From positions 799,413 to 863,412 of the forward strand of contig CM073324.1 in assembly GCA_037043015.1 (NCBI GenBank): DNA of 64,000 nt. The letters run 5' to 3'. A program made the position numbers and the translations under genes. The notes beneath the pieces were generated by a model. It was given only the letters and a program-made list of their open reading frames with translations. It did not search any database and was not told where the DNA came from. The DNA comes from Bryum argenteum (taxonomy: Eukaryota; Streptophyta; Bryopsida; Bryales; Bryaceae). Every line of letters starts with the position of its first letter. Position 1 is the stretch's first letter. Positions 45,301 through 57,674 of the stretch are shown one piece after another.

Positions 45301-48156
45301 TGCCAAGGAGAGTGGCCTGTCTCACCTTTGTGAGTTCATCGAGGACTGCGAGTTCACGTACCTGTCTACTCAGGTGGGTAGATATTGCCACCAGCGCTAT
45401 GATGCGTGGAGTGGAGGAAGGTTGTTATGAGATGGTAATGGTGGAAGCATGTGGAATGGGAGAGTGATTGGTGGATGTTGGAGCGTGCAGATACTTCATC
45501 TTCTTGGGAACGAGGGGCCGAAGACGACGGACCCGAGCAAGTATATCCGTTACGTGTACAACCGTGTGATTCTGGAAAATGCGACGGTGCGCGCAAGTGC
45601 TGTGAGTGCCCTTGCAAAGTTTGGGGCAGTGGTGGAGAATTTGAGACCTAGGATTCTGGTATTATTGCGGCGGTGTCTGTACGATAACGATGATGAGGTA
45701 AGTGACAGACGGTCGTTGTGTCGTGCATGGTTGGTGTAGCAGGAAATTCGTCTGCCTGAGAGGCCTTTATAGGATTGGCGGATAGGATACACGGAAATGT
45801 TACTATCAAATTCGAGCATTTTTGAGTACTTAGGATGAAAGCAATAGCAATGCCCACCTAAAACGGGGAATACTCTTCGACTTAGAGCGCGTTGAAGACT
45901 GTCGTGGAGTATGTAGTATTTGGAACAATGTGTGATGCACAGTTTTTCGTAGTCTTCATCCAGTGAAGCTATGTGAGAAGGACGGCGTGCGAGTGTTTTA
46001 GGTGAGCTTGGAAGCGTGCGGTGTTGTAGTGCTTAGCTGATTGGGGATGGGACTGCAGGTGAGGGACAGAGCAACCCTGTATCTGAACCTTCTGGGAGAT
46101 GGTCCGGACGCAGCGGCCAGCGACGACGCAGAGAAGTTGATGTTTGAGGGGCTTGACGTTCCTCTAGAGAACTTGGAAGCAAGCCTGCAATCCTATGTGA
46201 GCGCTTCCTCTGATGAGCTAGGATTATGTGGAATGCATTTGAGATGACGTGATTGGATGGAGGGTGATATGTTGGGGGGTGTGTGGTTGACTTGGTGGCT
46301 GTTTGCAGGAGTCGAGCGAACGACCTTTCGACCTGGAAGCAGTTCCAAGAGACGTGAAGCCACAGTTGCAGGTGGAAAAGAAGGCGCCGACGAGCAAGGA
46401 GAAGAAGGCTGCAAAGGAAGCGAGTCAGAAGGCTGCGGTGGATGGTGGAGGCATCAACACCTTCGAGGCGTACGAGAAAGTGCTGAACGCCATTCCCCAG
46501 TTTGCAGGCTTCGGGAAGCTTTTCAAGGTGTGGTGGCTGCGCTGAGATGTTGCACATGGTTGCCTTGTGATAACTTCGCGGAGGAATGTGGTGCAGCTTG
46601 GAGTGCCATGAGGTTCAGATGCTTGTTGTTGAGGACGTTCTGATTTGCATTAGGAGATTACTGCGATTGTGAGAGGGAGAGGAACTGTACGTGTTTGGGG
46701 TACTTTAGAAGTGAGCAGATAAAGTTGGTGTGTGGTTCATTTCTGGGAGAAGAATAGAGTTGCTGTGTGAGCGCGGAGTCGATAAGCAGGTGTCGTGGAT
46801 GTGTGCAGTCGTCCGCTGTTGTGGAGCTGACAGAAGCGGAGACGGAGTATGCGGTGAACGTGGTGAAGCATATATATCCGGGACACATCGTGTTTCAGTT
46901 TAACTGTACGAACACGATTGCGGAGCAGCTGCTGGAGAATGTAAGTGGTGTTGTTGTGGTAGGAAGGATCGTACGCAGTTGCTTGTTGACGCGGCCCTCA
47001 GTTCCAGATGATGTATACGCGATTTTTGGAAGTTGAAGTTGGGGCCCATGTTGGTTGCAGGTGAACGTGATCATGGAATGTATAGAAGGCGAAGACTTCA
47101 AGCAGGTGGTGACGAAGCCACTGGCTTCCATGCCGTGTGGGGCACCTGGTCAGGCATTCGTGGCTTTTGAGAAAAGCGAGGGAGAGTGTTCCACGGGGAA
47201 GTTCTCCAACACGTTGAGATTCATCGTGAAAGAGGTAAGCACTGCATCTACCGCATATCTGCAAGGACGCGATAAGTAGATTATCGTAGAATAGGGAAGC
47301 GTTCTGCATGAGCCTTGAAGCAGAGAACTATTGTCGCTGCGAACATCATGCTGTAGAAAGTCGTTCAATGATGCATGAGGAAGACCCGCTGGAGTTGGTC
47401 ATTTCATGTCCAAGTCTGGCATCATTGATAGCAGGAAGTTCAATAAATGGTCTGTGGCTGCATGCTTCTAGCCTAGCAGTTGCTTGTTCCACTCAGCAAG
47501 TAGTAGAGTTCCCCAGTGGGCGCTAGTAAAGAGAATTAGAGGTTGGGGAAACGGGGGTCAGGTCTTGGTGTCCTCTGCCTCATACTTAGGCATCAGGAGT
47601 TTGTCTTTGTGAACCAGGTGGACTCGAGCACAGGCGAGGCCGACGAAGAAGGGTATGAAGACGAGTATCAACTGGAGGAAGTGGAGGTGACAGCCGCGGA
47701 TTACATTCTCAAGACTCCGGTAGCAAACTTTCGGAACGCTTGGGAATCGTTGGACGCGGAGCTGGAGCGCGTGGACGAGTACAGTCTGGGAGCAAGGGAA
47801 AATTTGCAAGAGGCCGTGCAGGCCGTGACCACCATCCTGGGAATGCAACCATGCGAGGTAGGGGTGGCCTCCTAGTGTATGTTGGGCATGCATGTAACTC
47901 GCATGCAGTATCATGTGGTGGTTCATTTGGCAATTAAAACTCGACTTTCTTTGATAATTTGCAGGCTACAGACGTGGTTCCAAGCAATGCCAGATCCCAC
48001 ACTTGCCTGTTGGCAGGCAGATTCCTCGGGGGCGTGCAGGTGCTCGTTCGCTTGTCAGTGGGCATCGACTCGCAGAAGCAGGTGGCAATGAAACTGGCCG
48101 TGCGGTCAGAGGATCCATCAATCAGCGATATTATTCACGAGATCATCAACGCTTAG
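42351..48156 (+). CDS. COPG: Coatomer subunit gamma (gamma-COP), complete
   Basis: Large COPI coat subunit for Golgi-to-ER and intra-Golgi vesicles. Seventeen exons give 894 aa: 42351-42402, 42523-42620, 42750-42800, 42959-43072, 43478-43678, 43820-43921, 44144-44251, 44428-44661, 44785-45035, 45202-45373, 45491-45697, 46059-46196, 46309-46527, 46809-46940, 47061-47234, 47618-47857, 47965-48156. The length matches animal COPG (about 875). The adaptin-like helical trunk shows [50 protein letters not shown] and [14 protein letters not shown] charged Lys-rich hinge in exon 13 leads to the appendage ([37 protein letters not shown]). All introns are GT-AG and short. No disruption seen. Confidence 0.97.
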
Positions 48157-48159
48157 ATC

Positions 48160-50018
48160 GATTGGCTTCCTTGCGTGACATGCGTGGGTGACGAGAATAT
48201 GAAGACGTCGGATCACTTGAATTTTTTGCACAGCCTTTACTATATGTACTGTACAGCAACCATTCATCATTTTGAAGAGTCGGTTGGGGATGGCCCAAAG
48301 CGTTGGCTCTTTAGAGTAGTGTAGGCAATAGCAGAGTAGGAGAATTGATTCACAGCCTTGTACGTGGTTCTTACCAGCTCTAATTACATTTATCCATTGA
48401 AATTTATTCATTGCTGAGACTCTTGCTATTGCTTTGTGCATATGTTACATTATATGATTTAGGGCCAGATCTGCATCATCAAAAGGGAAATTGGAGGGTG
48501 TGCTTTTACAGAGTTGTTGTGGTACAATGCAATGACATGTTTCTGTTGATACTGAAGTTACATCAATAGAATGAACCTTGATTAATTTATAAACTTTTAT
48601 GTGGGCACCTCGAAGGGTTGCAGATTGTGCGCACCTTTTTGTGTTGGACAAAGGTGTGGAGGGGAGGATGATGAAGCCGTGGGGAAGGTACTGGTTTGCC
48701 CACTGATTAATTGCATATGATGTCAGCATGGCGAAGCACTGGCGTTTTGTACATGAGAGCAGCAGAGATGGATCATGAGCATTGAAACTATGTCACGCCC
48801 TACCCATCAGTTGGCATGCTTGTTTGCACTGTACTGTACTTTAACCCTTGAACGTCCAAGCAGGCCCGAGGGGCTCTGTAGCTCCGTCTTCGACGGGACG
48901 TATCGACCGTGGGTGGAGTCAACTGGTCGGGCGTTGACAAGAATTCGATTGGTGCGTGACTATAATTTCAATCCCTGGTGATTCGCGGCTACGTAGAGGG
49001 AGAGACAGAGCTGCGCGATGCGTACTATCGCCATTGCAAGGGCGATTGCTTTCTGCTGTTGCTGCAAAACGGGTTCACTTTCTGTATCGTGTGTCAGAGT
49101 TTCGGTTGCCATTTGAGATGTTTCATCGGTTTGAGCTGTGCTGCAGGTGATGTGTGTTCGGGAATCGACTGTCAGCAGGGAACTTATTCTTGATCGCCCT
49201 TCTTCTTGGTCGCCGTTATTCTGGTTCGCCCTTCAATCGAACCTAGGACCTCAGATCTACACTACTTCAAACGTGAGAGTTCCTGACGCTGGATCATCCA
49301 GTACGAATCGTGATAAGAATCATTTTTAGAGCCCTGGATTTTATATCTCAGATTTGATTAGACATTAAATGCCAAGGAGTAGGCTTCCAAGGGTAACTTG
49401 GGGTCGCAGACCTCAAATTTGAATTCAAAATTATCAAAAACGGCCTTGGGAGGTTTTCACAGATTCTAGGGTGCCTCCTTGGTAGCTGCCACGAACCATT
49501 GCCTGATGAGAGATCGGTGCGCATGCCCAAGCACATGCAACAGAAAATTAAACGTTTTGATGAACCATGTAGTGTAAAAACAACAAAATATTTAATAGAA
49601 AAGTTCTGTAAGTACTAAACAGAAGTGCAGACTAAACATGTTCGCTTCTAACTGAGGGAGACCATCTCAATGAAACACAAGTTTATGACAAAAACGGGAC
49701 GTTGTTGACACGATTCTTGACACGACCAGTGCGGAATGTACAATACACTTTAAAGGTCGGTCCATGATAAGAATCATACCTCGTCTACAAAGACAACACC
49801 TAGAACAAGCTTGGCGACACCTTGATCAATATATCTATTAACAACCTTCACCACGAATGCAGAACTCATCAAACTCATTATTCTAATCAACACAAAGGAA
49901 CTAAAATGCAAGATTGCCCGTCTACATGAAGTCAAAGTAAAAGTAGATCGATGTTTATACCAACACTAGAATTACAGAAGTAAAATATTCCAAAAGTAAA
50001 TGCTCATAATTTCTTCTT

Positions 50019-50020
<2 letters not shown>
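48160..50020. other. Intergenic region between COPG and the WD40 gene
   Basis: Holds the COPG 3' UTR at its left. No further gene recognised; short frames on both strands lack conserved motifs. Confidence 0.45.

Positions 50021-50021
<1 letters not shown>

Positions 50022-50098
<77 letters not shown>
50022..50098. repeat. (TA)n microsatellite, ~75 bp
   Basis: Uninterrupted alternating T and A for about 75 bp, ending 46 bp before the start codon of the WD40 gene. It therefore sits in that gene's promoter or 5' leader. Tracts like this are length-variable. Confidence 0.97.
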
Positions 50099-50100
<2 letters not shown>

Positions 50101-50144
50101 GTATATGAATATACTCATTATCTATTTGATTCAAGAATTGCATC

Positions 50145-51446
50145 ATGGCTTCAAATAAACTCAACAATGTACATACAAACAACGATAGTGGTGAGAGTCC
50201 AAGCCAATATCAAGATGTGTTTATTGACCATAATGATGTCTTAGATGTGGTCGATCTTGATGATGAAGAACAACATGAAGTTGAAATTAATGACAAACAT
50301 GATGTCTTAGATGTAATCGATCTTGATGATGAAGAACAACATGCGGATGAAATGAATGACAAAGATGAGATTGATGACTTGGACAAAGTATTGCTAAATG
50401 ATGAAACCAATTTGAGTGTTATAGACAACTCTATTCATACCTTTTTGGGCCATGATGGCCCTGTACAAGTTGTAGCTTGTGATTTTTCATATGCTAAAGT
50501 AGTTGCTACTGGAGGTGAAGATGATCTTGTCTATCTATGGCAAGTTGGTAGTGAAGATCCCCCTTCAAAACTCCAAGGTCATACCGACACGGTTGCATCG
50601 CTGGAATTCAGCCATGATGGTCAATTATTGGCTTCCGGGGGCTGCGATGGCATTGTCAATATATGGGAGAGCCTGTATGGAACGCTCAAACACAAGCTTG
50701 AAGGGCCTTCTGGAACGGTGGAGTGGTTGAAATGGCATCCAAAGGGCCACCTTGTCGTTGCTGGATCTGATGATTTCACAACATGGTTATGGAATGCAAA
50801 CAAGGGGACATTGATGCAAATTTTTCATGGCCATTATGGACCTGTAACTTGCGGAGGTTTCACTCCTGATGGAAAATTGATTTGCACGGGATCTGAGGAC
50901 GAGAGCTTCCGGGTTTGGAATCCCAAAAGTGGAGAGATAATGCATGTTGTGCAAGGACGCCACTTTCATTGTGGAGTCTTGAATTGTATGAGCTTCACTG
51001 ATGATTCCACAATAACCATGGTTGGAGCCCAAGATGCGAAAGCAAGCCTTGTAAAGATTCAAACGGGAGAGGTTGTTGGGTCTTTCAGGGAGCATTCGGA
51101 TGCTATCACATGTGGAAGCATCTTGTCTCCTATGTCGTTTGCAGCAACAGGTGATCTAGACGGGAAACTCATAATTTGGGACATGCATAACTTTGCAGTT
51201 CGCAACATCTTCGAGCATGAAGAGGAAGTGCTTCAATGCTTGTGGTCTCAAGAATCACAACTCATATACTCAGGTTGCGCTGATGGAAAGGTGCGCGTGT
51301 GGGACCATCGCACGGGAGCTTGTGAGTGGGAATTCAACGGTCATCGTGAGAGAATCCAAAGCCTTGCAGTAGCACAAAATGGAACAATTATCGTCTCCGG
51401 ATCAGACGATTGCACTTGTCGTGTATTTGAACTCCAAATGTTATAA
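50145..51446 (+). CDS. AAMP: Eight-bladed WD40 protein, AAMP/Sqt1 type, intronless
   Basis: 433 aa in one exon. The first ~95 residues are acidic and contain a 22-residue duplication (DVLDVVDLDDEEQ / DVLDVIDLDDEEQ, coded by a 66-bp repeat from 50235 and 50301). Eight WD repeats follow (GHDGPVQ, GHTDTVA, GPSGTVE, GHYGPVT, FHCGVLN, EHSDAIT, EHEEEVL, GHRERIQ). The acidic N-tail plus eight blades is the layout of AAMP, and yeast Sqt1 of this family is a chaperone for ribosomal protein uL16. A ribosome-assembly role is inferred from family. Single-exon structure contrasts with the 7-19-exon neighbours and could mean a retrocopy; I see no poly-A remnant at the 3' end. The upstream (TA)n is immediately adjacent. 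Confidence 0.88.
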   Translation: MASNKLNNVHTNNDSGESPSQYQDVFIDHNDVLDVVDLDDEEQHEVEINDKHDVLDVIDLDDEEQHADEMNDKDEIDDLDKVLLNDETNLSVIDNSIHTFLGHDGPVQVVACDFSYAKVVATGGEDDLVYLWQVGSEDPPSKLQGHTDTVASLEFSHDGQLLASGGCDGIVNIWESLYGTLKHKLEGPSGTVEWLKWHPKGHLVVAGSDDFTTWLWNANKGTLMQIFHGHYGPVTCGGFTPDGKLICTGSEDESFRVWNPKSGEIMHVVQGRHFHCGVLNCMSFTDDSTITMVGAQDAKASLVKIQTGEVVGSFREHSDAITCGSILSPMSFAATGDLDGKLIIWDMHNFAVRNIFEHEEEVLQCLWSQESQLIYSGCADGKVRVWDHRTGACEWEFNGHRERIQSLAVAQNGTIIVSGSDDCTCRVFELQML

Positions 51447-51745
51447 CACGTATCTCTTTATTGTACAAACTAAATCATTGATATCCAGTCACTTCTAAAA
51501 GAAAATAGTAGAAATCAAGAGGTATACAGTAGACTGTTATAGATATCTTTGGTTTTTGAGAATCTGTGATAATCCTCCTGGGATTCGCAAGTGCTCCTTT
51601 ACTCATAAAATTGCACGACCTGTGATAGCCGAATGTTTAGAATGATATGTTATTGCTCATAATTTGAATAGCTGTCGTGCTTAATAACGTCCAAAAATGT
51701 GAGAGGAATTGGAAGCAGAAATGGTAGGATGAGAACGAATCGTAC

Positions 51746-52194
51746 CTACAGCGCGTGAAGAGGATTCGCAAATACGTAGGTCACATTGTGCTGTTGGTAC
51801 TTCCGCGTCACAGGATTCTCAAGTATGCTGTCTGCATATGCAAAGCAACAAAAAGCACCGTGGCTACAAGTGAAAACCTCAACTGAACAGCAGACTGTGC
51901 AATAAATGGCTGTTCTTGGATGTTCAAGCCAAGTGATGCAAGTTAAAGATGCTCGATGCAGAGTACACCCTACACTCTGCTCAGTGACAATAGTCCATTT
52001 CGATGTGCGGATAGAAGAGAGATACAGGGAATGTGCAATTAGTGAGGGTTTGGAGTACCATCTTCTTATGAATCGAATGCCCCAATCCTCATGCAAGTGT
52101 CTGACAACAGCAGCACTGACCTGATCAAACCCGTAAACTCCACAAAGAGCTCAAACTCGCATTCGATAATCTCTTCAACGGCCACCTCTACCAT
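51746..52194 (-). CDS. Possible 51-aa two-exon protein, unrecognised
   Basis: Exon 1 52121-52194 begins ATGGTAGAGGTGGCC and ends at a GTCAGT donor in phase 2. Exon 2 51746-51827 starts after ACAG and ends in TAG. The joined frame gives MVEVAVEEIIECEFELFVEF... with the C-terminus RKYQQHNVTYVFANPLHAL. Splice signals and phases agree, and the exon 2 composition looks coding. I know no family for it. It may be part of a larger gene with exons I missed, or chance. The intergenic stretch to the right up to 53487 shows nothing else. Confidence 0.3.
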
Positions 52195-53487
52195 TTCTGC
52201 AGCCCACGAATAAGTTCTCGATCTCGATCTCAATACCAATCCCAAAAGGGAAGAGTCGAGTGCAGCAATCTAGCTGATCTCCAACAGTCAGCAACGGGAA
52301 AAGATAGGTTGTGCGAATGCGGAGAGAGGTGCATGAGGCACGCACCGCGGAGGGCGAGAAAGGGCATGATGAGAGCGGCGGTAGCCCACTACACCGCGGC
52401 TTTTGTGGATGAACACTAATTCCTGCACATCACCACGCACCTTCGGTGTCTTGCTATTGCGCATCTAAATCCCAAATTAGGGTACCGTGAATGACGATGT
52501 GCAGAGCTTGGAACAACCATGTCACATTAGAGATCATAATTTCAGCCTGAACACAACCCCGATCAAGTGGAAGAGAACTGCCGAACGCCAAAGCAAATGC
52601 AGGGTTTGCAAGCTGCTTTCAAGAGACTACTACCAGGCAATAAGAAGCAGCTCCAGTGCACGGAAGCCCTTCTCTCAATGATCACACACCATGAGGACCG
52701 AAAGCTATAATTGCAAGGAAAAATGTTTAGAACCTGGCCAAGCTCCCGGGATACAAACCCCGGCAGCAGAAGCCGCTAGCGCTGCATCCTCAAAACTGAA
52801 CGTCAGCTCCGTCATCCGCCGACCCAAATCCTTCAAAGCTCAGTACAATCAGAATCCTTCATAACAGCTAACGTCGACAGTACAGTAGCATCGTCATCTG
52901 CTGTTGTAGTAGAAAACTGTTGTTGTCGTCGTCAACGAAATTCCCCTGCACGCGAGTGGAATGATGGCGGCTCAACATGTCACGACAATCAGGTGGCGAC
53001 GGAATCTAAAAGGGACAGGAAAACTACTTCCAGGACGAGGATTAACCGATTAATTACTCACGCCCTTAAACTACGATGAACCCCATCCTCTGAATGACGC
53101 ACTGGCTGGCTCGGTCAGAATGAGGAATCTGCACTCTAGCACGCGGCAGCACTTTTTGCCTCCCTCTCTTGCCTTCCTGCCACTATTATTAGCTATGTGC
53201 AAGTCGGAAGCACAGACATCAAGTACACATTGAAGTGCTTTGGCATTTCATGTTATAAGATTGACCCCATCCCCCAATACTGTAGACACTCAGCACACTT
53301 CGCCTGACTCAGTGACTTACTCTCCGCTTTGTTAGCAACGACTGGCGGATGCTCACACTTCATTCTCTCACTGTGTGCATCGCTCCCCCACAATCTGTCA
53401 GAGCGTTCCTGGGTTGCTCGCTTCCTCGCAGTTCGAGCTTAGGCTTCCTGATTAGCGACGACGAGTGCAGTATCAGAGAGCGGTAGG

Positions 53488-56400
53488 ATGGCGTTGAAAG
53501 CGATGGTGCAGCTGACGGACATGAATTTGTTCAAGACGCAGGGGCTCATTGGTGGCGAGTGGACGGATGCTCTTGACGGTCGCACGCTGGCAGTATGAAT
53601 GCTCTTCTTTTTCACTGCTCTGATTCGCCCTCGCTTCTTCTGTTATATAATTTCGAATGATGTTACTACTGCATAGATTCTGTAAGGTTGGCGCTCCTTG
53701 TGACTGGCATCTGTGGGGTTTGCCGAACCCACTTTGCGATTTTTCAGGTCAATAATCCTGCAACTGGAGAATTGCTCGCGAATGTTCCGTTCATGGGCAA
53801 GACTGAAGCTCAGAATGCCATTGCGGCCGCCCATGTCGCCTTCCTGCGTGAGTACTTCTTAGAAATTCAAATGATCAGCATATCCTCTCTGTATCTGTAT
53901 CGCTGTCCAGGCCGCAGTACGGTAGGGCTTCCCTACGAGCATAGGGTGTTTCTGATTACATTCTAGCGCTTTTGTGCACCGCTCAGAATCCCCTTGATGA
54001 TTGCAGCTTGGAGTAAGAGGACTGCGTTCGATCGGTGCAGTCTCTTACGAAAATGGTATGTCTCCCCTGTCTATGTGAAGTGAAGCTCAATTGCGAACCC
54101 AGATCGAACCATTTTGAGAGTCGTTTTTCTCGTCAACGATACAGGATGTTTATTGACACATTCACATGTTGCAGGTTCGATCTGATTTTGGCGAATAAAG
54201 AAGACCTCGCAATGCTCATGACCTTGGAGAATGGAAAGCCACTTGCAGAGGCGAGGGGAGAGGTAGTTGCAATTCCGCCCTTACGAGCTCCGAGTGTGAC
54301 TCTATGGTATCAACGCGAAAGATCAAGCGAACTGTTCTTAGGCAGGCTAGTGTTTATTCCATGGCTTGATGCTGCTTCGGTGAAACGAATGTATATGCGT
54401 ACCACTAAGAATGCCAATATGCAGGTACACTATGGTGCAGGCTTTGTAGAGTACTACGCAGAAGAGGGAAAACGCGTGTATGGTGATATTATCCCCTCCC
54501 CGTTTCCAACGAAGCGCATGTTGGTCATGAAGCAAGTGAGGCTAACCAAACGCTTGATGCAGTAACATTGTTGATTTGCTCACAATTCTGCATAAAATCC
54601 CGTCAATGGAAGATTTTGTTGTCTGAGATGATAGGCAAGTCATGTTTTTCAAGATGCATACGAAGAGGAGACTATGGTTAGTAGTGATGTTAGGAGTCTA
54701 TTCTAAGCTGTGTGGATTTGGCAGCCGGTTGGAGTGGTAGGTGCCATCACACCATGGAATTTTCCACTTGCTATGATAACCCGCAAGGTCAGTTTCTCAA
54801 TAATTCAGCTCTTTTGAATGAAGTACATTGTGTAGGTCATCGATAATCAGGCTTGAAGTGAGTCGACGATGATTGTCGTTGCAGGTAGCACCAGCACTGG
54901 CGGCAGGCTGCACAGTGGTCGTGAAACCAGCAGAGCTAACGCCTTTATCGGCTCTAGCTGCAGCTCAACTTGCGATTCAAGCCGGCATCCCTCCTGTAAG
55001 TTCCCAACGCTTCCACGAATTCTCTTCATTTCCAGTTCGTCCACAAGTTTGTAATGGACTCACCAGTGGAGCATGTGACAGGGCGTGGTCAATGTGGTAA
55101 TGGGGGATGCTGTTGAAATTGGCGCGGCAATGATGGAGAGCAACGAGGTAATTAAAGCTTCATCGTTTTATTAGAGGCCTTAGACATGTCCATCAAGGCT
55201 TGGAAATTGTTCTTATGCAGAAGTGCAACCTCGCTTGACGACAGCCAATTTCTTGCTCCTGCTAGGCCTAATCTAATTTTCTGGATCAAATGGTTCTCGG
55301 GAACGGGCTGCCCAATCCCTAATCAAAATTGAGAATCTGAATTCGTTATTGTAGGCGGGAAACCACACGACTCTAACGCTTTAAATAAGTTCCTTTTATT
55401 GGATGCCCTGTCAGGTACGGAAGATCACTTTCACTGGTTCAACTCATGTCGGGAAAATACTCATGGCTGCTGCTGCCAAAACCGTGAAGAAGGTTGGTTC
55501 AACATTTGATGTTAAATGAACTAGATGAGATACTAGATGCGTAATGACTCTCTAGAGTTTGTTTCAGACACTTAGTGCAGATTGGTATGTTAAAGAGAAT
55601 GCTGAGTTGTTCCGGGAGCATCATGAATGTTGTACGCTCAATACTAAAAATGGGAACTTTGCTTGGACATAGATTTCTCTTGAGCTTGGCGGAAATGCAC
55701 CTCTCATCGTTTTTAACGATGCTGATATTGACATCGCTGTCAAAGGGGCGGTAAGTCTTTTTCACCGATCAACACCGGAGATGATGTTGAAGTTCTTTTC
55801 GCATATCAACAAGCTTTTATGATAGAAATTCTCTGGCTCTTGAGTCTCAACAGTATGATGTTGCCTCAACGTCAGTGTGCTGTGAACTCTATAGCCCCGT
55901 GTAACCGTTGTACTTTATGGATGCAGCTGTCTGGGAAATACAGAAACGCAGGCCAGACTTGCGTTTGTGTCAACCGCATTCTTGTGCAGGATGGTAAGAA
56001 AATGCTCTGTGAGGATGCAGTACCATGTAGTATGTATAGGTTGTGTTCTTATTAGTTGTGGATGCATGTCTTGATGTCTTAGATACATTTTCATCTTGTG
56101 ACAAATTTAACGTGTTGATTACAGGCGTCTATGATGAGTTCGCAACAGCGTTTGCGAAGGAAGTGAAAAAGTTGCAAGTCGGAAATGGGCTACATGAAGG
56201 CGTAACCACGGTTCGAACATTACACTAATTGGTTTGGTATGCGATTGCGTAGTGCTTTGCTTAGAGTTGAATGAGCTGTATTTGGTTTTTTGAAATTAAC
56301 AGCTGTTGCTATATTGCAGGGGCCACTGATTAACGCCGCTTCCGTGGACAAGGTGGGTATGCTACTTGATATCACTAGCAGTTCGAGAAGTATGAATATC

Positions 56401-57671
56401 TTAGTGCGATTCTGAAGTTGAAACTTTAGACAGTCAACTCTGTTGCTGAGAGTACTTAGCCGGCGGTCTTCACCAACTCTAATGTATCACGGACTTGGTT
56501 GTATGGGGATTTCAGGTGGATAAGCATGTCCAAGATGCAGTGTCTAAGGTGCGATACAGTGCATCGATTGCAGTGTGCCTTTGCAGTCGTGATGTCGAGC
56601 TATGATTCAGCAGTGCAGAGAAAACTCTGAGATACTGATCACATTTCGAGCATTTTGTAGGGCGCAAAGGTGCTGGTAGGCGGCAAGCGGCATAGTCTTG
56701 GGCGCTTCTTCTATGAGCCAACGATCCTTACTGATGCTAATGACGAGATGCTTATATTCAGGTACGAGTATGAACGAATTTTGACTTCTGTAGGAATTAC
56801 CAGTTTTTTCTATCGTCGTGCTATCGTTTTCCTTGCTGTGATTTGTAGGGGGATTGTGGCCATCCGAATCCGTTCAGGACTCTGACATTACAGATGGTGT
56901 CGTTTTGGTTTGGCCAGGGAGGAGGTATTCGGTCCTGTAGCACCGCTGATGCGTTTCCACACTGATGAGGAGGCCATTAAGATGGCGAATGATACAGAAT
57001 ATGGTAAGAGGGGGACGGTGTCTGGACTGTGCTGTGCTATTGTTTCAGTTTTGGCGGCGATCGTATTTTAGACTGGATGGGTTCAAGAGTCTCATACTTG
57101 GGGAACGGATGTGCAGGCTTAGCGGCATACGCCTACACAGAAAACATAGAGCACGGATGGCGTGTTGCTGAGGCTTTGGATTATGGCATGGTTGGTCTGA
57201 ATGAGACCCTGATCTCGAGTGAGGTACATACTCTTTGTCAATAACTAGGATTCGTCTCAGCATCACATGAGCCCAGGATATTCTAAGATGTCCTCATTAT
57301 TTCTCTCGTGCAGGTTGCTCCATTTGGCGGAACAAAGCAATCTGGATTAGGTCGTGAAGGCTCCAGCTATGGCATCGATGAATACCTCGAGGTACGTAGT
57401 TGTGCCTTCTGAATCTGAAATTTGAATGTAGCCTGCATAAGCATGCACGTGTAGTGATTTGAAGTTATTGCACTAAACTGAAAACTTAAGACATTGCAGT
57501 TCCCCTTCACGAGGGGATTAGGCAGACGAGCGATTCTAGAAGAGAAGTTACGACGTTCCTCAACGCTTTTGTTGTCGGTATGATGTTTTTGTGCTGAATA
57601 TTAACTTGGTGCTCTATTGGCAGCTGAAGTACTTGTGCCTTGGGAACATCAAGGAACCGTTTATGTGCTGA
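53488..57671 (+). CDS. ALDH5F1: Succinate-semialdehyde dehydrogenase (ALDH5 family), complete
   Basis: Oxidises succinic semialdehyde to succinate, the last GABA-shunt step. Nineteen exons, 495 aa: 53488-53592, 53748-53847, 54007-54055, 54175-54262, 54425-54535, 54725-54787, 54885-54995, 55082-55147, 55415-55492, 55673-55750, 55927-55993, 56125-56210, 56320-56352, 56516-56548, 56661-56761, 56918-57003, 57117-57223, 57314-57391, 57624-57671. Catalytic features: TPWNFP with Asn163, LELGGN with Glu261, and GQTCVCVN with nucleophile Cys295 and the paired redox Cys297 typical of [22 protein letters not shown] and [11 protein letters not shown] close the protein. Only ~12 residues precede the first conserved segment, with no mitochondrial presequence, and an in-frame TGA lies 13 codons upstream. 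All splice sites are canonical. Confidence 0.95.
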
Positions 57672-57674
57672 ACC

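Noticed and set aside
49955..50182. Minus-strand frame with (YI)n repeats
   Set aside because: Translation of the (TA)n microsatellite.
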